A DNA stretch of 62,345 bases, taken from an uncultured Clostridia bacterium. GTDB taxonomy: Bacteria; Bacillota; Clostridia; Oscillospirales; Oscillospiraceae. Under the pieces are notes generated by a model. It did no database searches. It was not told the DNA's origin and saw only the letters and a list, made by a program, of their open reading frames with translations. Of the stretch, positions 32,803-41,011 are shown one piece after another. The stretch's first letter is position 1; each line of letters begins with the position of its first letter. The DNA lies in the NCBI GenBank assembly GCA_945948535.1, contig CAMFBN010000010.1, positions 1-62,345 on the forward strand, written 5' to 3'. Position numbers and translations under genes: made by a program.

Positions 32803-34581
32803 ATGACATTCTATCTATTGAAGCTGGTTTCCCTGCTGGGCGGGCTGGCCTTGTTCCTGTTCGGCATGGACACCATGGGGAACGCCCTGGAACGCACCGC
32901 CGGCGGTAAATTGCAGACAATTCTCGCGAAAATGAGCTCCAGCGTGCCCCGGGGCTTCCTGCTGGGTCTGGCTGTCACCGCCGTAATTCAGTCCTCGTCG
33001 GCAACCACCGTCATGGTGGTGGGCTTCGTCAACTCCGGCATCATGACCTTAAAGCAGGCCGTGGGCGTCATCATGGGCAGCAACGTGGGCACCACCGTCA
33101 CCGCCTGGATTCTCTCCTTAAGCGGTCTGGAGGGCGACAGCTTTCTTGTGCAGGTGCTGAAGCCCTCCACATTGGCGCCCCTGCTCGGTACCATCGGCAT
33201 TATCCTCTTTATGTTCACAAAATCCGAGAAAAGCAGGAATATCGGCACCATTTTTCTGGGCTTTATGGCGCTCATGACCGGCATGGAGCTGATGAGCGGC
33301 TCCATGAAATTCCTCCGGGACGAAGCATGGTTTTCCCGGCTCATGGTGTCCTTCTCCAATCCCCTCATCGGCATTCTGGTGGGCGCGGCGCTGACCGCCA
33401 TCATTCAGTCCTCCTCGGCCTCCGTGGGCATTTTGCAGAGTATGTGCTCCACCGGGGCGGTGAGCTTCGGCTGCGCCATCCCCGTGATTCTGGGCCAGAA
33501 CATCGGCACCTGCGTCACCGCCATGATGGGGGCCATCGGCGCCAACAAGAACGCCCGCCGCACCGCCATGGTGCACCTGTACTTTAACATTATGGGCACT
33601 CTGATTTTCGTGGTGCTGTTCTACGGCATCGGACTGTTCTTCCCCTGGAAATTCCTGAGCAGTCCCTGCAACGAAATGAACATCGCAATTATTCACACCG
33701 CCTTCAACATCGCCGCCACCGCCATTCTGCTGCCGCTGAACGGGGTGCTGGTGAAGCTGGCTACCCTGTCCGTGCCGGACGACAGGCAGGAGGAAAAGAC
33801 GGAGCTGCTGGACGAGCGGCTGCTGGGCACCCCCGCCGTAGCCATCCAGCGGGCCCATGAGATCGCCGTGCGCATGGCGGAGGACTCCGCCGAGGCCATG
33901 ACCCTCGCCATGGGGCTGACCCGGGAATTTGACAGCAAAACCATGGAACAGGTGCTGGCGCTGGAGGACAGCACCGACCGCTACGAGGACGCGCTGGGCA
34001 CCTACCTTGTGAAGCTGTCCGGCATCAATCTGACCGTAGCCGACAACCGGATTCTCAACACCCTGCTCTACACCATCTCCGACATCGAGCGCATCGCCGA
34101 CCACGCGGTATCCGTGGGCCGGGCGGCTCTGGAAATGGAGGAGAAGAAAATCCACTTCTCCCAGCAAGCCCAGTCGGAGCTGGCGGTGCTGGAGCGGGCG
34201 GTTTCTGACATTCTCAGCCGCACCGTGGACGCCTACCGGGGCTTCGACCGGAACCTTGCCATGAAGGTGGAGCCTCAGGAGCAGGTGGTGGACGCGCTGG
34301 TGCGGGAGGTCAAATCCCGGCACATCCGCCGTCTGCGGGACGGGCTGTGCAGCGTGGAATACGGCTTCGTGCTGGAGGATCTGCTCACCGCCTTTGAGCG
34401 TTCCGCGGACCACTGCTCCAACGTGGCTGTGGAAATTTTGCAGGTTTCCGAAGGGAAGCTGGAGGCCCACGAATACCTAAACTCCCTCAAATCCGGCGAG
34501 CTTCAGGAAAGCGCCGCCTTCACCGAACGGTTCGCCCGGTACAAGGCCCAGTACGCCTTCCCGGAGGAAACCGGGAAGTAA
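32803..34581 (+). CDS. Na/Pi cotransporter with C-terminal PhoU-like domain
   Basis: A 592-residue membrane transporter. Residues 1 to about 320 hold the inverted repeat with two QSSSA motifs (AVIQSSSATTVMVVGF and AIIQSSSASVGIL) typical of type II sodium-phosphate cotransporters. Residues about 345-590 are helical and PhoU-like (RAHEIAVRMAEDSAEAM, SDIERIADHAVSVGR, FERSADHCSNVAVEIL). It imports phosphate with sodium. SD AAGGAG. It is a single gene flanked by a Pho-box-like array and a terminator. Confidence 0.92.
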   Translation: MTFYLLKLVSLLGGLALFLFGMDTMGNALERTAGGKLQTILAKMSSSVPRGFLLGLAVTAVIQSSSATTVMVVGFVNSGIMTLKQAVGVIMGSNVGTTVTAWILSLSGLEGDSFLVQVLKPSTLAPLLGTIGIILFMFTKSEKSRNIGTIFLGFMALMTGMELMSGSMKFLRDEAWFSRLMVSFSNPLIGILVGAALTAIIQSSSASVGILQSMCSTGAVSFGCAIPVILGQNIGTCVTAMMGAIGANKNARRTAMVHLYFNIMGTLIFVVLFYGIGLFFPWKFLSSPCNEMNIAIIHTAFNIAATAILLPLNGVLVKLATLSVPDDRQEEKTELLDERLLGTPAVAIQRAHEIAVRMAEDSAEAMTLAMGLTREFDSKTMEQVLALEDSTDRYEDALGTYLVKLSGINLTVADNRILNTLLYTISDIERIADHAVSVGRAALEMEEKKIHFSQQAQSELAVLERAVSDILSRTVDAYRGFDRNLAMKVEPQEQVVDALVREVKSRHIRRLRDGLCSVEYGFVLEDLLTAFERSADHCSNVAVEILQVSEGKLEAHEYLNSLKSGELQESAAFTERFARYKAQYAFPEETGK

Positions 34582-34585
34582 GCAA

Positions 34586-34620
34586 AAAGCAGTCCAGCCG
34601 GAGGGTTGGACTGCTTTTTT
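34586..34620. terminator. Bidirectional terminator
   Basis: AAAAAGCAGTCCAGCC, loop, GGTTGGACTGCTTTTTT. A/T runs on both sides serve the phosphate transporter and the convergent efflux operon. Confidence 0.85.
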
Positions 34621-34677
34621 ATGTATTAGCTGCCCGCAGAGGGCGGCAAATTGTTTTTCCGGGGATGCACCGCTGCG

Positions 34678-37134
34678 TTAGCGCATTTGCAGCCGGTCGG
34701 TTTCTACAGCGTCGGATTCCTCCAGCGTGTCATAGTAGGAGTAATACACGCAGTCGCCGCTGCTCAGACCCGACAGGATTTCCACCGTTTCCCCGTCGGA
34801 AAGGCCGGTGGTTACCTCCACAGGATTGGCAGGCTCGCCGGTTTTCTGATCCAGCGCGGTATAGACGATGGTCTTCGCCCCGTCCTCCGACAAGGCGGCG
34901 GCAGGAAGGGTGAGTACGTCCATCTTCTCATACAGGGGAATCACGGCGGAGGCGCTCATGCCGGAAAGCATATCGCTCTGCCGGGGCAGGGTGATTTCCA
35001 CGGCGAATTTGCTGCTGCCGCCGTTGCCGCTGCCGCTCATGGCGACCCTGGTGATCTCGCCCTCGAACACCTCATCCGGCAAGGCGTTCACGGTAATTTC
35101 AGCGGTCATGCCCGTTTTCACGCTGGAAATGTCGGATTCATCCACGGAAACCGTCAGGGTCATGGTGTCCTGGGGGGTGACGGTCATGAGGGTATCCCCG
35201 TTCAGGTCATACAGCTGGGTCTGAGAGGATGTGCCGCCGCCCATGGAGGGCATGGAGAAGTTGAAGCTGAAGGAGGGCATGGTGAAGGAGGGCATTGTAG
35301 GTGTCGGTGCGGAGCGGTAAGGCACGACGCCTTCCCACACCTTTTCATCCAACCGATAGCCGACAACATAGAAAATTATGTCACCCTTCTTATAGCTTCC
35401 CGGGTTGGCCAGCGTAGGACCATTTTTGCTGATAAGAAGGCTCTCATTGATGCTCTGACCGTTTGCCAGAGCCCAACCACTTCCCGTTTTCACAACATCG
35501 TATTGTGTGCCGGAGGCATCCCACAGCACCACAAGCTCGTCGCCAACAGCATCGATCTTTGCCACCAGTGCTTTATAAATCACGTTCGCAAAGAAACAAT
35601 CCGCTGCGTGTTTGCTGGCGGTACAGGGATTGCTTTCCGACTTGCTGTGAATACAGCTATGGACACAATCGCTGTAGTGTTTTGACGCAGTACAGTCCTC
35701 CTCTTTGTCAGCATGGGTACAGGCTTCAATACAGGACTTCTGATGATACCCCTTCTCAGCAGGACAATCTGTACCTTCATCGCATTCCAGACAGCTTCCA
35801 GTGCAATTCAGATCATGCTTTTCGGAAGGACACGCTTCCTCACCTACTTTGGCGTGAATGCAGCCCTTGATGCAGTCTTTGTAATGATACTTCTCCGCAG
35901 GACAGTCCTTGGCATCGTCCGCATGGGTACAGGCTTTGATGCAGTCGGCAAAATGCTGCTTTGCTCTACAGCCCTCGACCGTGCCGCTGTGCTTACAGGC
36001 CATGGGACAATCGGGCTTATGCTCCCCCGTTCCAGGCACTTGGCAATCCTCTTTTCCTGTGCAGACAGGGTCAATGCTTCCGCTCAGCAGCACCAATTGG
36101 AACTGTCCTTCCCCGGCGGTCAGGGGCCGAGCGGTAATCTCTTCCTCCTGTGCCGCCAGCAGGTGGGGGCTGTCTTTATCAATGCCGGAAACGAGCCCAT
36201 CACAGGGGGCGGAAATCACGCCGCTTTCATACATTTTGAACAGCTTTTGCAGGAGTTCCTCGTATTCCCGGTGGGTTTCGGCAAGAATTTCCCGCTGGGC
36301 GGTATAGTCCGTGTCCTTGAGGGTGAACAGCGCCGCCCCGGAATTCAGGGTCTGCTCCGGCTGGGCGTAGACGGTGGATACCGTGCCCGCAAAAGCCGTG
36401 GCGTTCCAGGGGCTGTGGATTTCCAGCTCCCCCGTGCCAACACCGGCAACGGAAACGGTCTGGCCCACCTCATAGCCCTTGTCCGCAATCGTCACCACCA
36501 GCTCGCCGCTGAGGTTACTCTCCACCCGTCCGGTAACTTCTTTTCCGTCCGCCAGGGTGACGGTCACGGTTTCTCCGGTAGCAAGGTCAGAGCCTGCGGT
36601 GAGCCTGACGCACAGCTTGCTGTCAAGGCTCAGCACCGCCAAAGCCCCATGCTCCAGCATGACGTTCTCCACCCGGTCGCCCTCTTTGGCGTAGACCAGC
36701 TTCACCCGTCCGCCGGCGGCTGCGGAAACCTCCGTGGCCGCTTTTTCGCTGGAATAGGATTCCATCTGTTTTTCCACAGTGGACATGGAGTCCCGAATTT
36801 CGGTGATGGCGGTCATGACACTGACCTTGTCCACAGCGGCAAGGGCATCGCCCTCGCTGACCATATCCCCGTTTTTCACCAGAAATTCGGTGATTTTCAC
36901 ATCTTTTGGAATCGTAATATCCTCCGGCTCCCCGGCTTCCAGTGTTCCGCCACCGTGGATGGCGCTCTGGATGGAGCTGACGGCGGCGTTGGCGCTGAGG
37001 ATACTGGCCTGAGGGCCGTCCTCCTCCTGCTGCTGCCGGGCCATCAGGGGCATCAGCGCCAGAGCCAGCACAACAAGGGCCAGCACACCCCAGAGGATGT
37101 ACCGCTTTACCGATTTCTTCTTCGTCTTGTCCAT
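34678..37134 (-). CDS. HlyD/MacA-type efflux adaptor with seven Cys/His-rich repeats
   Basis: An 818-residue protein with an N-terminal membrane helix (YILWGVLALVVLALALMPL) and biotinyl-lipoyl and beta-barrel segments of an RND/ABC periplasmic-type adaptor. Residues about 358-513 form a cysteine-rich insert of seven units of 20-24 residues, pattern xxxC-x-H-x(6-9)-C-x(3-4)-KH-x(2-3)-DC, for example ACTHADDAKDCPAEKYHYKDC. A small beta-rich segment and a Met/Phe/Pro-rich stretch (TMPSFTMPSFSFNFSMPSM) follow before the adaptor fold resumes at VSVDESDI. The sister adaptor at 39001 has no insert there. The repeats look metal-binding. Last gene of the efflux operon; 4 nt separate it from the permease. 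Confidence 0.85.
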   Translation of the reverse strand: MDKTKKKSVKRYILWGVLALVVLALALMPLMARQQQEEDGPQASILSANAAVSSIQSAIHGGGTLEAGEPEDITIPKDVKITEFLVKNGDMVSEGDALAAVDKVSVMTAITEIRDSMSTVEKQMESYSSEKAATEVSAAAGGRVKLVYAKEGDRVENVMLEHGALAVLSLDSKLCVRLTAGSDLATGETVTVTLADGKEVTGRVESNLSGELVVTIADKGYEVGQTVSVAGVGTGELEIHSPWNATAFAGTVSTVYAQPEQTLNSGAALFTLKDTDYTAQREILAETHREYEELLQKLFKMYESGVISAPCDGLVSGIDKDSPHLLAAQEEEITARPLTAGEGQFQLVLLSGSIDPVCTGKEDCQVPGTGEHKPDCPMACKHSGTVEGCRAKQHFADCIKACTHADDAKDCPAEKYHYKDCIKGCIHAKVGEEACPSEKHDLNCTGSCLECDEGTDCPAEKGYHQKSCIEACTHADKEEDCTASKHYSDCVHSCIHSKSESNPCTASKHAADCFFANVIYKALVAKIDAVGDELVVLWDASGTQYDVVKTGSGWALANGQSINESLLISKNGPTLANPGSYKKGDIIFYVVGYRLDEKVWEGVVPYRSAPTPTMPSFTMPSFSFNFSMPSMGGGTSSQTQLYDLNGDTLMTVTPQDTMTLTVSVDESDISSVKTGMTAEITVNALPDEVFEGEITRVAMSGSGNGGSSKFAVEITLPRQSDMLSGMSASAVIPLYEKMDVLTLPAAALSEDGAKTIVYTALDQKTGEPANPVEVTTGLSDGETVEILSGLSSGDCVYYSYYDTLEESDAVETDRLQMR

Positions 37135-37138
37135 TTGC

Positions 37139-38326
37139 TTATCCTCCGTAGTGCAGGGCGTCGATGGGTTTCATTTTTGCCGCCTTATTGGCTGGATACA
37201 GCCCGAACACCACGCCGATCAGGAAGCAGAAGGCCACTGCCAGCCCCACTACCCCCATATTCAGGGAGAAGGTCAGCCCGGCGCTGACGGTGACGGTGGA
37301 CACCACCTGCAAAATGGCCCAGCTCAGGAAAATCCCTAAGCCGCAGCCCATCATGCACAGCACCACGGCTTCCATGAGAAACTGGGTCAATATGTTACCA
37401 CGGCTGGCGCCGATGGCCTTGCGGATACCGATTTCCCGGGTGCGCTCGGTGACGGTGACCATCATGATGTTCATGATGCCGATGCCGCCCACCACCAGCG
37501 AGATGCCCGCAATGCCGCCGAGCAGAATGGACAGGGCGGAGGTGACGCTGTTCATAGCTTCCTCCAGCATATTGGAAGCGTCCACGTCAAAGGCATCCTC
37601 GTCCTCGTCGAAGCGCTCCATGAGAATTTTCTCCATGGCATCCGCCGCCGCGTCCACGGTGGACCCCTCCGCCGCGGAGATGTAGAAGGTGGTTACATCG
37701 CTGCTCACACTGTCCGTCAGGCGAATCAGGGAGGAATAGGGGATGTAGGCCATGAGCATTCCCGAGGTCAGCATGGAGGTCAGGGAGTCCTCGTTTTCCT
37801 CCAGCACCCCCACCACGGTGAACTGCACCCCATTCAGGGTGATTTTCTCACCAACGCAGTCGGTGTAGCCCACCAGTTCGGTGGCAGCGGCGTCGTTGAG
37901 GACGCACACATAGGCGGCGTTTTTCTGGTCGGAGGACTTGAGCCACCGGCCCATGGACAGCTGAAGGCCCTGAATATCATAGTAGGAAGGGGTGGTGCCG
38001 TAGACGGTGACGCTGTCATAATCCGCGCCGTGCTTGCCCACCACGGTGGAGCTGGTGCGGGCGGAGATCAGGCCGATGTCCGGCTCTTTCGTCCAATCGT
38101 CCAGATCGGAAAGGTGAATGGGCTTGCCCTTGTCGTCGGAGACGGTGACCGTAACCAGGCTGGTACCCAAATCCGACACCGCCCCGGTGACGGAATCCGT
38201 GGTGCCGCTGACCAGACTCACCAGCACCACCAGAGCCATAACGCCGATGATGATGCCCAGCATGGTTAAGATAGCCCGCATTTTATTGGCGCCGATGGAA
38301 CGCAGCGCCATGACAAATGACTGCAT
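37139..38326 (-). CDS. MacB-type ABC transporter permease
   Basis: A 395-residue permease with one N-terminal membrane helix (MRAILTMLGIIIGVMALVVL), a large MacB-type extracellular domain (about residues 45-265), and a C-terminal FtsX domain with three helices containing GGIGIMNIMMVTVTERTREIGIRKAIGA. MacB-type systems move substrates across the cell wall side using conformational pumping. The start overlaps the ATPase stop (TAATG), so translation is coupled. Substrate unknown; antimicrobial peptide or metal stress export would fit the adaptors. Confidence 0.9.
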   Translation of the reverse strand: MQSFVMALRSIGANKMRAILTMLGIIIGVMALVVLVSLVSGTTDSVTGAVSDLGTSLVTVTVSDDKGKPIHLSDLDDWTKEPDIGLISARTSSTVVGKHGADYDSVTVYGTTPSYYDIQGLQLSMGRWLKSSDQKNAAYVCVLNDAAATELVGYTDCVGEKITLNGVQFTVVGVLEENEDSLTSMLTSGMLMAYIPYSSLIRLTDSVSSDVTTFYISAAEGSTVDAAADAMEKILMERFDEDEDAFDVDASNMLEEAMNSVTSALSILLGGIAGISLVVGGIGIMNIMMVTVTERTREIGIRKAIGASRGNILTQFLMEAVVLCMMGCGLGIFLSWAILQVVSTVTVSAGLTFSLNMGVVGLAVAFCFLIGVVFGLYPANKAAKMKPIDALHYGG

Positions 38327-38997
38327 TACAGGGTCACCTCCGAAATCTGCCCGTCCAGAATGTGGATGGAGCGCTGGGCCTGTTTGGCGATGCCCCCGTC
38401 GTGGGTAATGAGAACGATGGTGTTGCCCTGGGCGTGGAGGTCGTGGAAAATGTCGATGATCTCCTTGCTGGTTTTGGAATCCAGTGCGCCGGTGGGCTCG
38501 TCGGCGAGAATCAGCTTGGGCCGGGTGACGATGGCCCGGGCGATGGAGACTCTTTGCTGCTGTCCGCCGGACAACTCCGTGGGCAGATGCTTGGCCCGGG
38601 GGTACATGTTCACCTTGTTGAGCGCTTCCTTCACCCGCTCCATCCGCTCCTTTTTGGGAACCTTTTGGTAGATGAGGGGCAGCTCCACGTTTTCCTCCGC
38701 CGTCAGCTTGGGGATCAGGTTGTACTGCTGGAACACAAAGCCGATTTTCTCATTGCGGATTTTGGCGAGCTGATTTTCCGAGTAGCTCTCGATGGGCAGG
38801 CCGTCCAGCAGGTACTCCCCGGCATCGGCGATGTCAAGGCAGCCGATAATGTTCATCATGGTGGATTTGCCCGAGCCGGAGGGGCCGATGATGCTGACGA
38901 ACTCCTGCGGATAGATGTGCAGGTTGGCGTGATCCAACGCCCGCACCCGGTCGTCGCCCACCTGATAGTATTTGCAGATATTTTTCAGCTGGATCAT
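38326..38997 (-). CDS. MacB-type ABC transporter ATP-binding protein
   Basis: A 223-residue ATPase with Walker A GPSGSGKST, Q-loop FVFQQYNLIP, signature LSGGQQQRVSIARA, Walker B LILADEPTGALD and the switch His (VLITHDGG). It belongs to the LolD/MacB/FtsE-type ATPases. It pairs with the overlapping permease and starts only 3 nt after the first adaptor's stop. Confidence 0.93.
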   Translation of the reverse strand: MIQLKNICKYYQVGDDRVRALDHANLHIYPQEFVSIIGPSGSGKSTMMNIIGCLDIADAGEYLLDGLPIESYSENQLAKIRNEKIGFVFQQYNLIPKLTAEENVELPLIYQKVPKKERMERVKEALNKVNMYPRAKHLPTELSGGQQQRVSIARAIVTRPKLILADEPTGALDSKTSKEIIDIFHDLHAQGNTIVLITHDGGIAKQAQRSIHILDGQISEVTL

Positions 38998-39000
38998 GCC

Positions 39001-40668
39001 TTAGCCTCCCATGCCGGGCATACCACCGGGCTTTCCGCCGCCGGGCATACCGCCGGGCATCTGACCGCCGCCCCGGTTGCCGCCGGAGGACATTCCGCCG
39101 CCCATACCCTGTGCCATGGCGAACATATCCATGATGGTCAGGCTCTGGGACTCGGTGTAGTAGACGGTGTCGCCTTCCTTCAGGCCCGAAGTGATTTCCA
39201 CATAGTCGTCGTTCTGCATTCCGATGGTCACCTCCACCCGTCCGTCATAGCGGTGGGCTTCGGAATCATAGGCGGTGTAGACATAGTAGGACGCGCTGTT
39301 CTGGTGCAGGGCGTCCACGGGGATAATCAGGGCGTTTTCCGTGCCCTGAATCCGTACGTTGACGGAAGCCGTCATGCCCGCCAGCATTCCCTCCTCCCGC
39401 TGGAGGGTCACTTCGGCGGAATACTGGGTCACGCCGGTGGAGGTGTCGGCAACCTTGCTGATCTCCGTAACGGTGCCGGTGAAGGCGTCCTCGCTGACGG
39501 AGCTGACCTCGATTTCCGCTTCCTGTCCTTCTTTCAGGGACAGAATGTCGGTTTCGTCCACGCTGATAGTGACGGACATCTGCTTCTGGGGGTACAGGGT
39601 CAGAATCTGGTTTTCCACGGCAGAATTGAAGGTATCCTCGTCATATTCAACGCTGCTGACCAGACCGTCCATTTTGGAAAGCACCGCGCCGTCCCGGTAG
39701 ATGGTAAGCAAATCCATGAGGGTCTCTTCCAAATCCTCCCGCTGGCGAAGCAGGGCGTCATAGTTGGCACTGGTTTTGGTGTCCGTCAGGGTGACGATGG
39801 CGCTGCCGCTGCTGACCTTGGCGTTTTCCCGGGTGGGAATGCCGCTGACGATGCCGGCGTAGCCGGTGACGGCGAGAGGGGAGTGGATGTACAGCTTGCC
39901 CTTACCCAGCGCCTTGCCGCCATTGTCGGATACGGTGACTTCCTCGTCAACCAGCGGGCCGTCGTCAGACACCAGCACGGTCAGCTGACCCTTGCGGGCT
40001 TCCTCCACCACGCCGGAAACAATCGTGCCATCGGCACGGGTGACGGTGACGCTGTCGCCCCGGCTGGGGCCCTCGGCCTCAATATCCACGGCAAGGTAGC
40101 CGTCAAGGCTCAGGAGAGCCAGCGCGCCGTTTTCCGCCATGCAGGAGGCCACGTCGTCGCCGATTTCCGCGTAGATTGTCTTGACCCGACCGGACACACC
40201 GGCGGTCAGACTGGTGGAGGCGGTGTCGTCCTTGGCGTTGTTGATGCTTTTATCCAGGGTTTTCAGCTGGCTCTGGGTGTCGGACAGGGTGTTCATGACG
40301 GAGGCCATGTCCACCTTCGCCAGAAGCTCGCCCTCCGTCACCAGGTCTCCCGCCTCCGGGAACACCTCGTCGATTTCCACCCCGGCGGGGACTTTGATTT
40401 CCTCCTCGTCCACCTGGGCCAGCACGCCGCTGCCGGTGACAAGGGTGTGAATGGTGCCGGGCTTCACCTCATAGGTCAGCACCTCTTTTTCCGCGGCGGC
40501 GAATTTCTTTTCCACGCTGCGCCGCAGAGAAAGCACCAGCAGCACCAGCGCCACCGCGATGACTGCGATGACGATAATGACGGTGCGCACCACCTTCCGG
40601 CGGCGCTGTTTCTTTTCCCGATTGAGCCTGTCGAAAAGCTCTTCGCCGGGCCGTTGCTGTTCATCCAT
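39001..40668 (-). CDS. HlyD/MacA-type efflux adaptor with Gly/Met-rich tail
   Basis: A 555-residue adaptor with an N-terminal membrane helix (about residues 26-48), lipoyl-type segments (VKPGTIHTLVTGSGVLAQV, EVFPEAGDLVTEGELLAKV) and a beta-barrel part (SVDETDILSLKEGQEAEIEV). It ends in a low-complexity Gly/Met/Pro tail of about 40 residues (GGMPGGGKPGGMPGMGG). First gene of the operon that continues with ATPase, permease and the Cys-rich adaptor. Two different adaptors for one pump could form a mixed channel (inferred). SD AAGGAG 8 nt upstream of the ATG. Confidence 0.88.
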   Translation of the reverse strand: MDEQQRPGEELFDRLNREKKQRRRKVVRTVIIVIAVIAVALVLLVLSLRRSVEKKFAAAEKEVLTYEVKPGTIHTLVTGSGVLAQVDEEEIKVPAGVEIDEVFPEAGDLVTEGELLAKVDMASVMNTLSDTQSQLKTLDKSINNAKDDTASTSLTAGVSGRVKTIYAEIGDDVASCMAENGALALLSLDGYLAVDIEAEGPSRGDSVTVTRADGTIVSGVVEEARKGQLTVLVSDDGPLVDEEVTVSDNGGKALGKGKLYIHSPLAVTGYAGIVSGIPTRENAKVSSGSAIVTLTDTKTSANYDALLRQREDLEETLMDLLTIYRDGAVLSKMDGLVSSVEYDEDTFNSAVENQILTLYPQKQMSVTISVDETDILSLKEGQEAEIEVSSVSEDAFTGTVTEISKVADTSTGVTQYSAEVTLQREEGMLAGMTASVNVRIQGTENALIIPVDALHQNSASYYVYTAYDSEAHRYDGRVEVTIGMQNDDYVEITSGLKEGDTVYYTESQSLTIMDMFAMAQGMGGGMSSGGNRGGGQMPGGMPGGGKPGGMPGMGG

Positions 40669-40766
40669 AGGACGTACTCCTTAGTATTCAGAATCCTCCC
40701 TATTTTACAAAACAGCGCAGAAGATTTTGGGAATTATTTGTAAACAATCCGGAAACACAGGCAAAA

Positions 40767-40967
40767 AAGCCTTCCCCTTTGGGGAAGGTATTACTCAGAT
40801 AAGTTGATCTTTAGCTGATTTAGAAATGTCACTGTAGGGCGGGGGCTTGCCCCCGCCGCCGTAACCCATAGCGGCTTCGCCGATGGCGGGGGCAAGCCCC
40901 CGCCCTACAATGTAACACAGATCAATTCTCCCTTAACTGAGGAGCACCTTCCGCTTTCGGGAAGGCA
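40767..40967. repeat. AAGCCTTCCCC-type element with a nested second element
   Basis: The outer ends are AAGCCTTCCCCTTTGGGG and its near-inverse near 40950-40967. The middle (40833-40909) is a complete TGTAGGGCGG-type element. No gene is seen in 40669-41011. Confidence 0.65.
40833..40909. repeat. TGTAGGGCGG-type inverted-repeat element
   Basis: Begins TGTAGGGCGGGGGCTTGCCC and ends with the inverse (…GGGCAAGCCCCCGCCCTACA), 77 bp in all. Closely related copies lie at 46510-46591, 45170-45319 and 51918-52056. Confidence 0.8.
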
Positions 40968-40999
40968 AAAAGCCCCCGCGGGAAAATTCCCGCGGGGGT
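40968..40999 (-). terminator. Terminator of the sulfur-reductase fusion gene
   Basis: On the minus strand CCCCCGCGGGAA, TTTTCCCGCGGGGG, then CTTTTTG. Confidence 0.85.
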
Positions 41000-41011
41000 G
41001 TGATATGAAGC

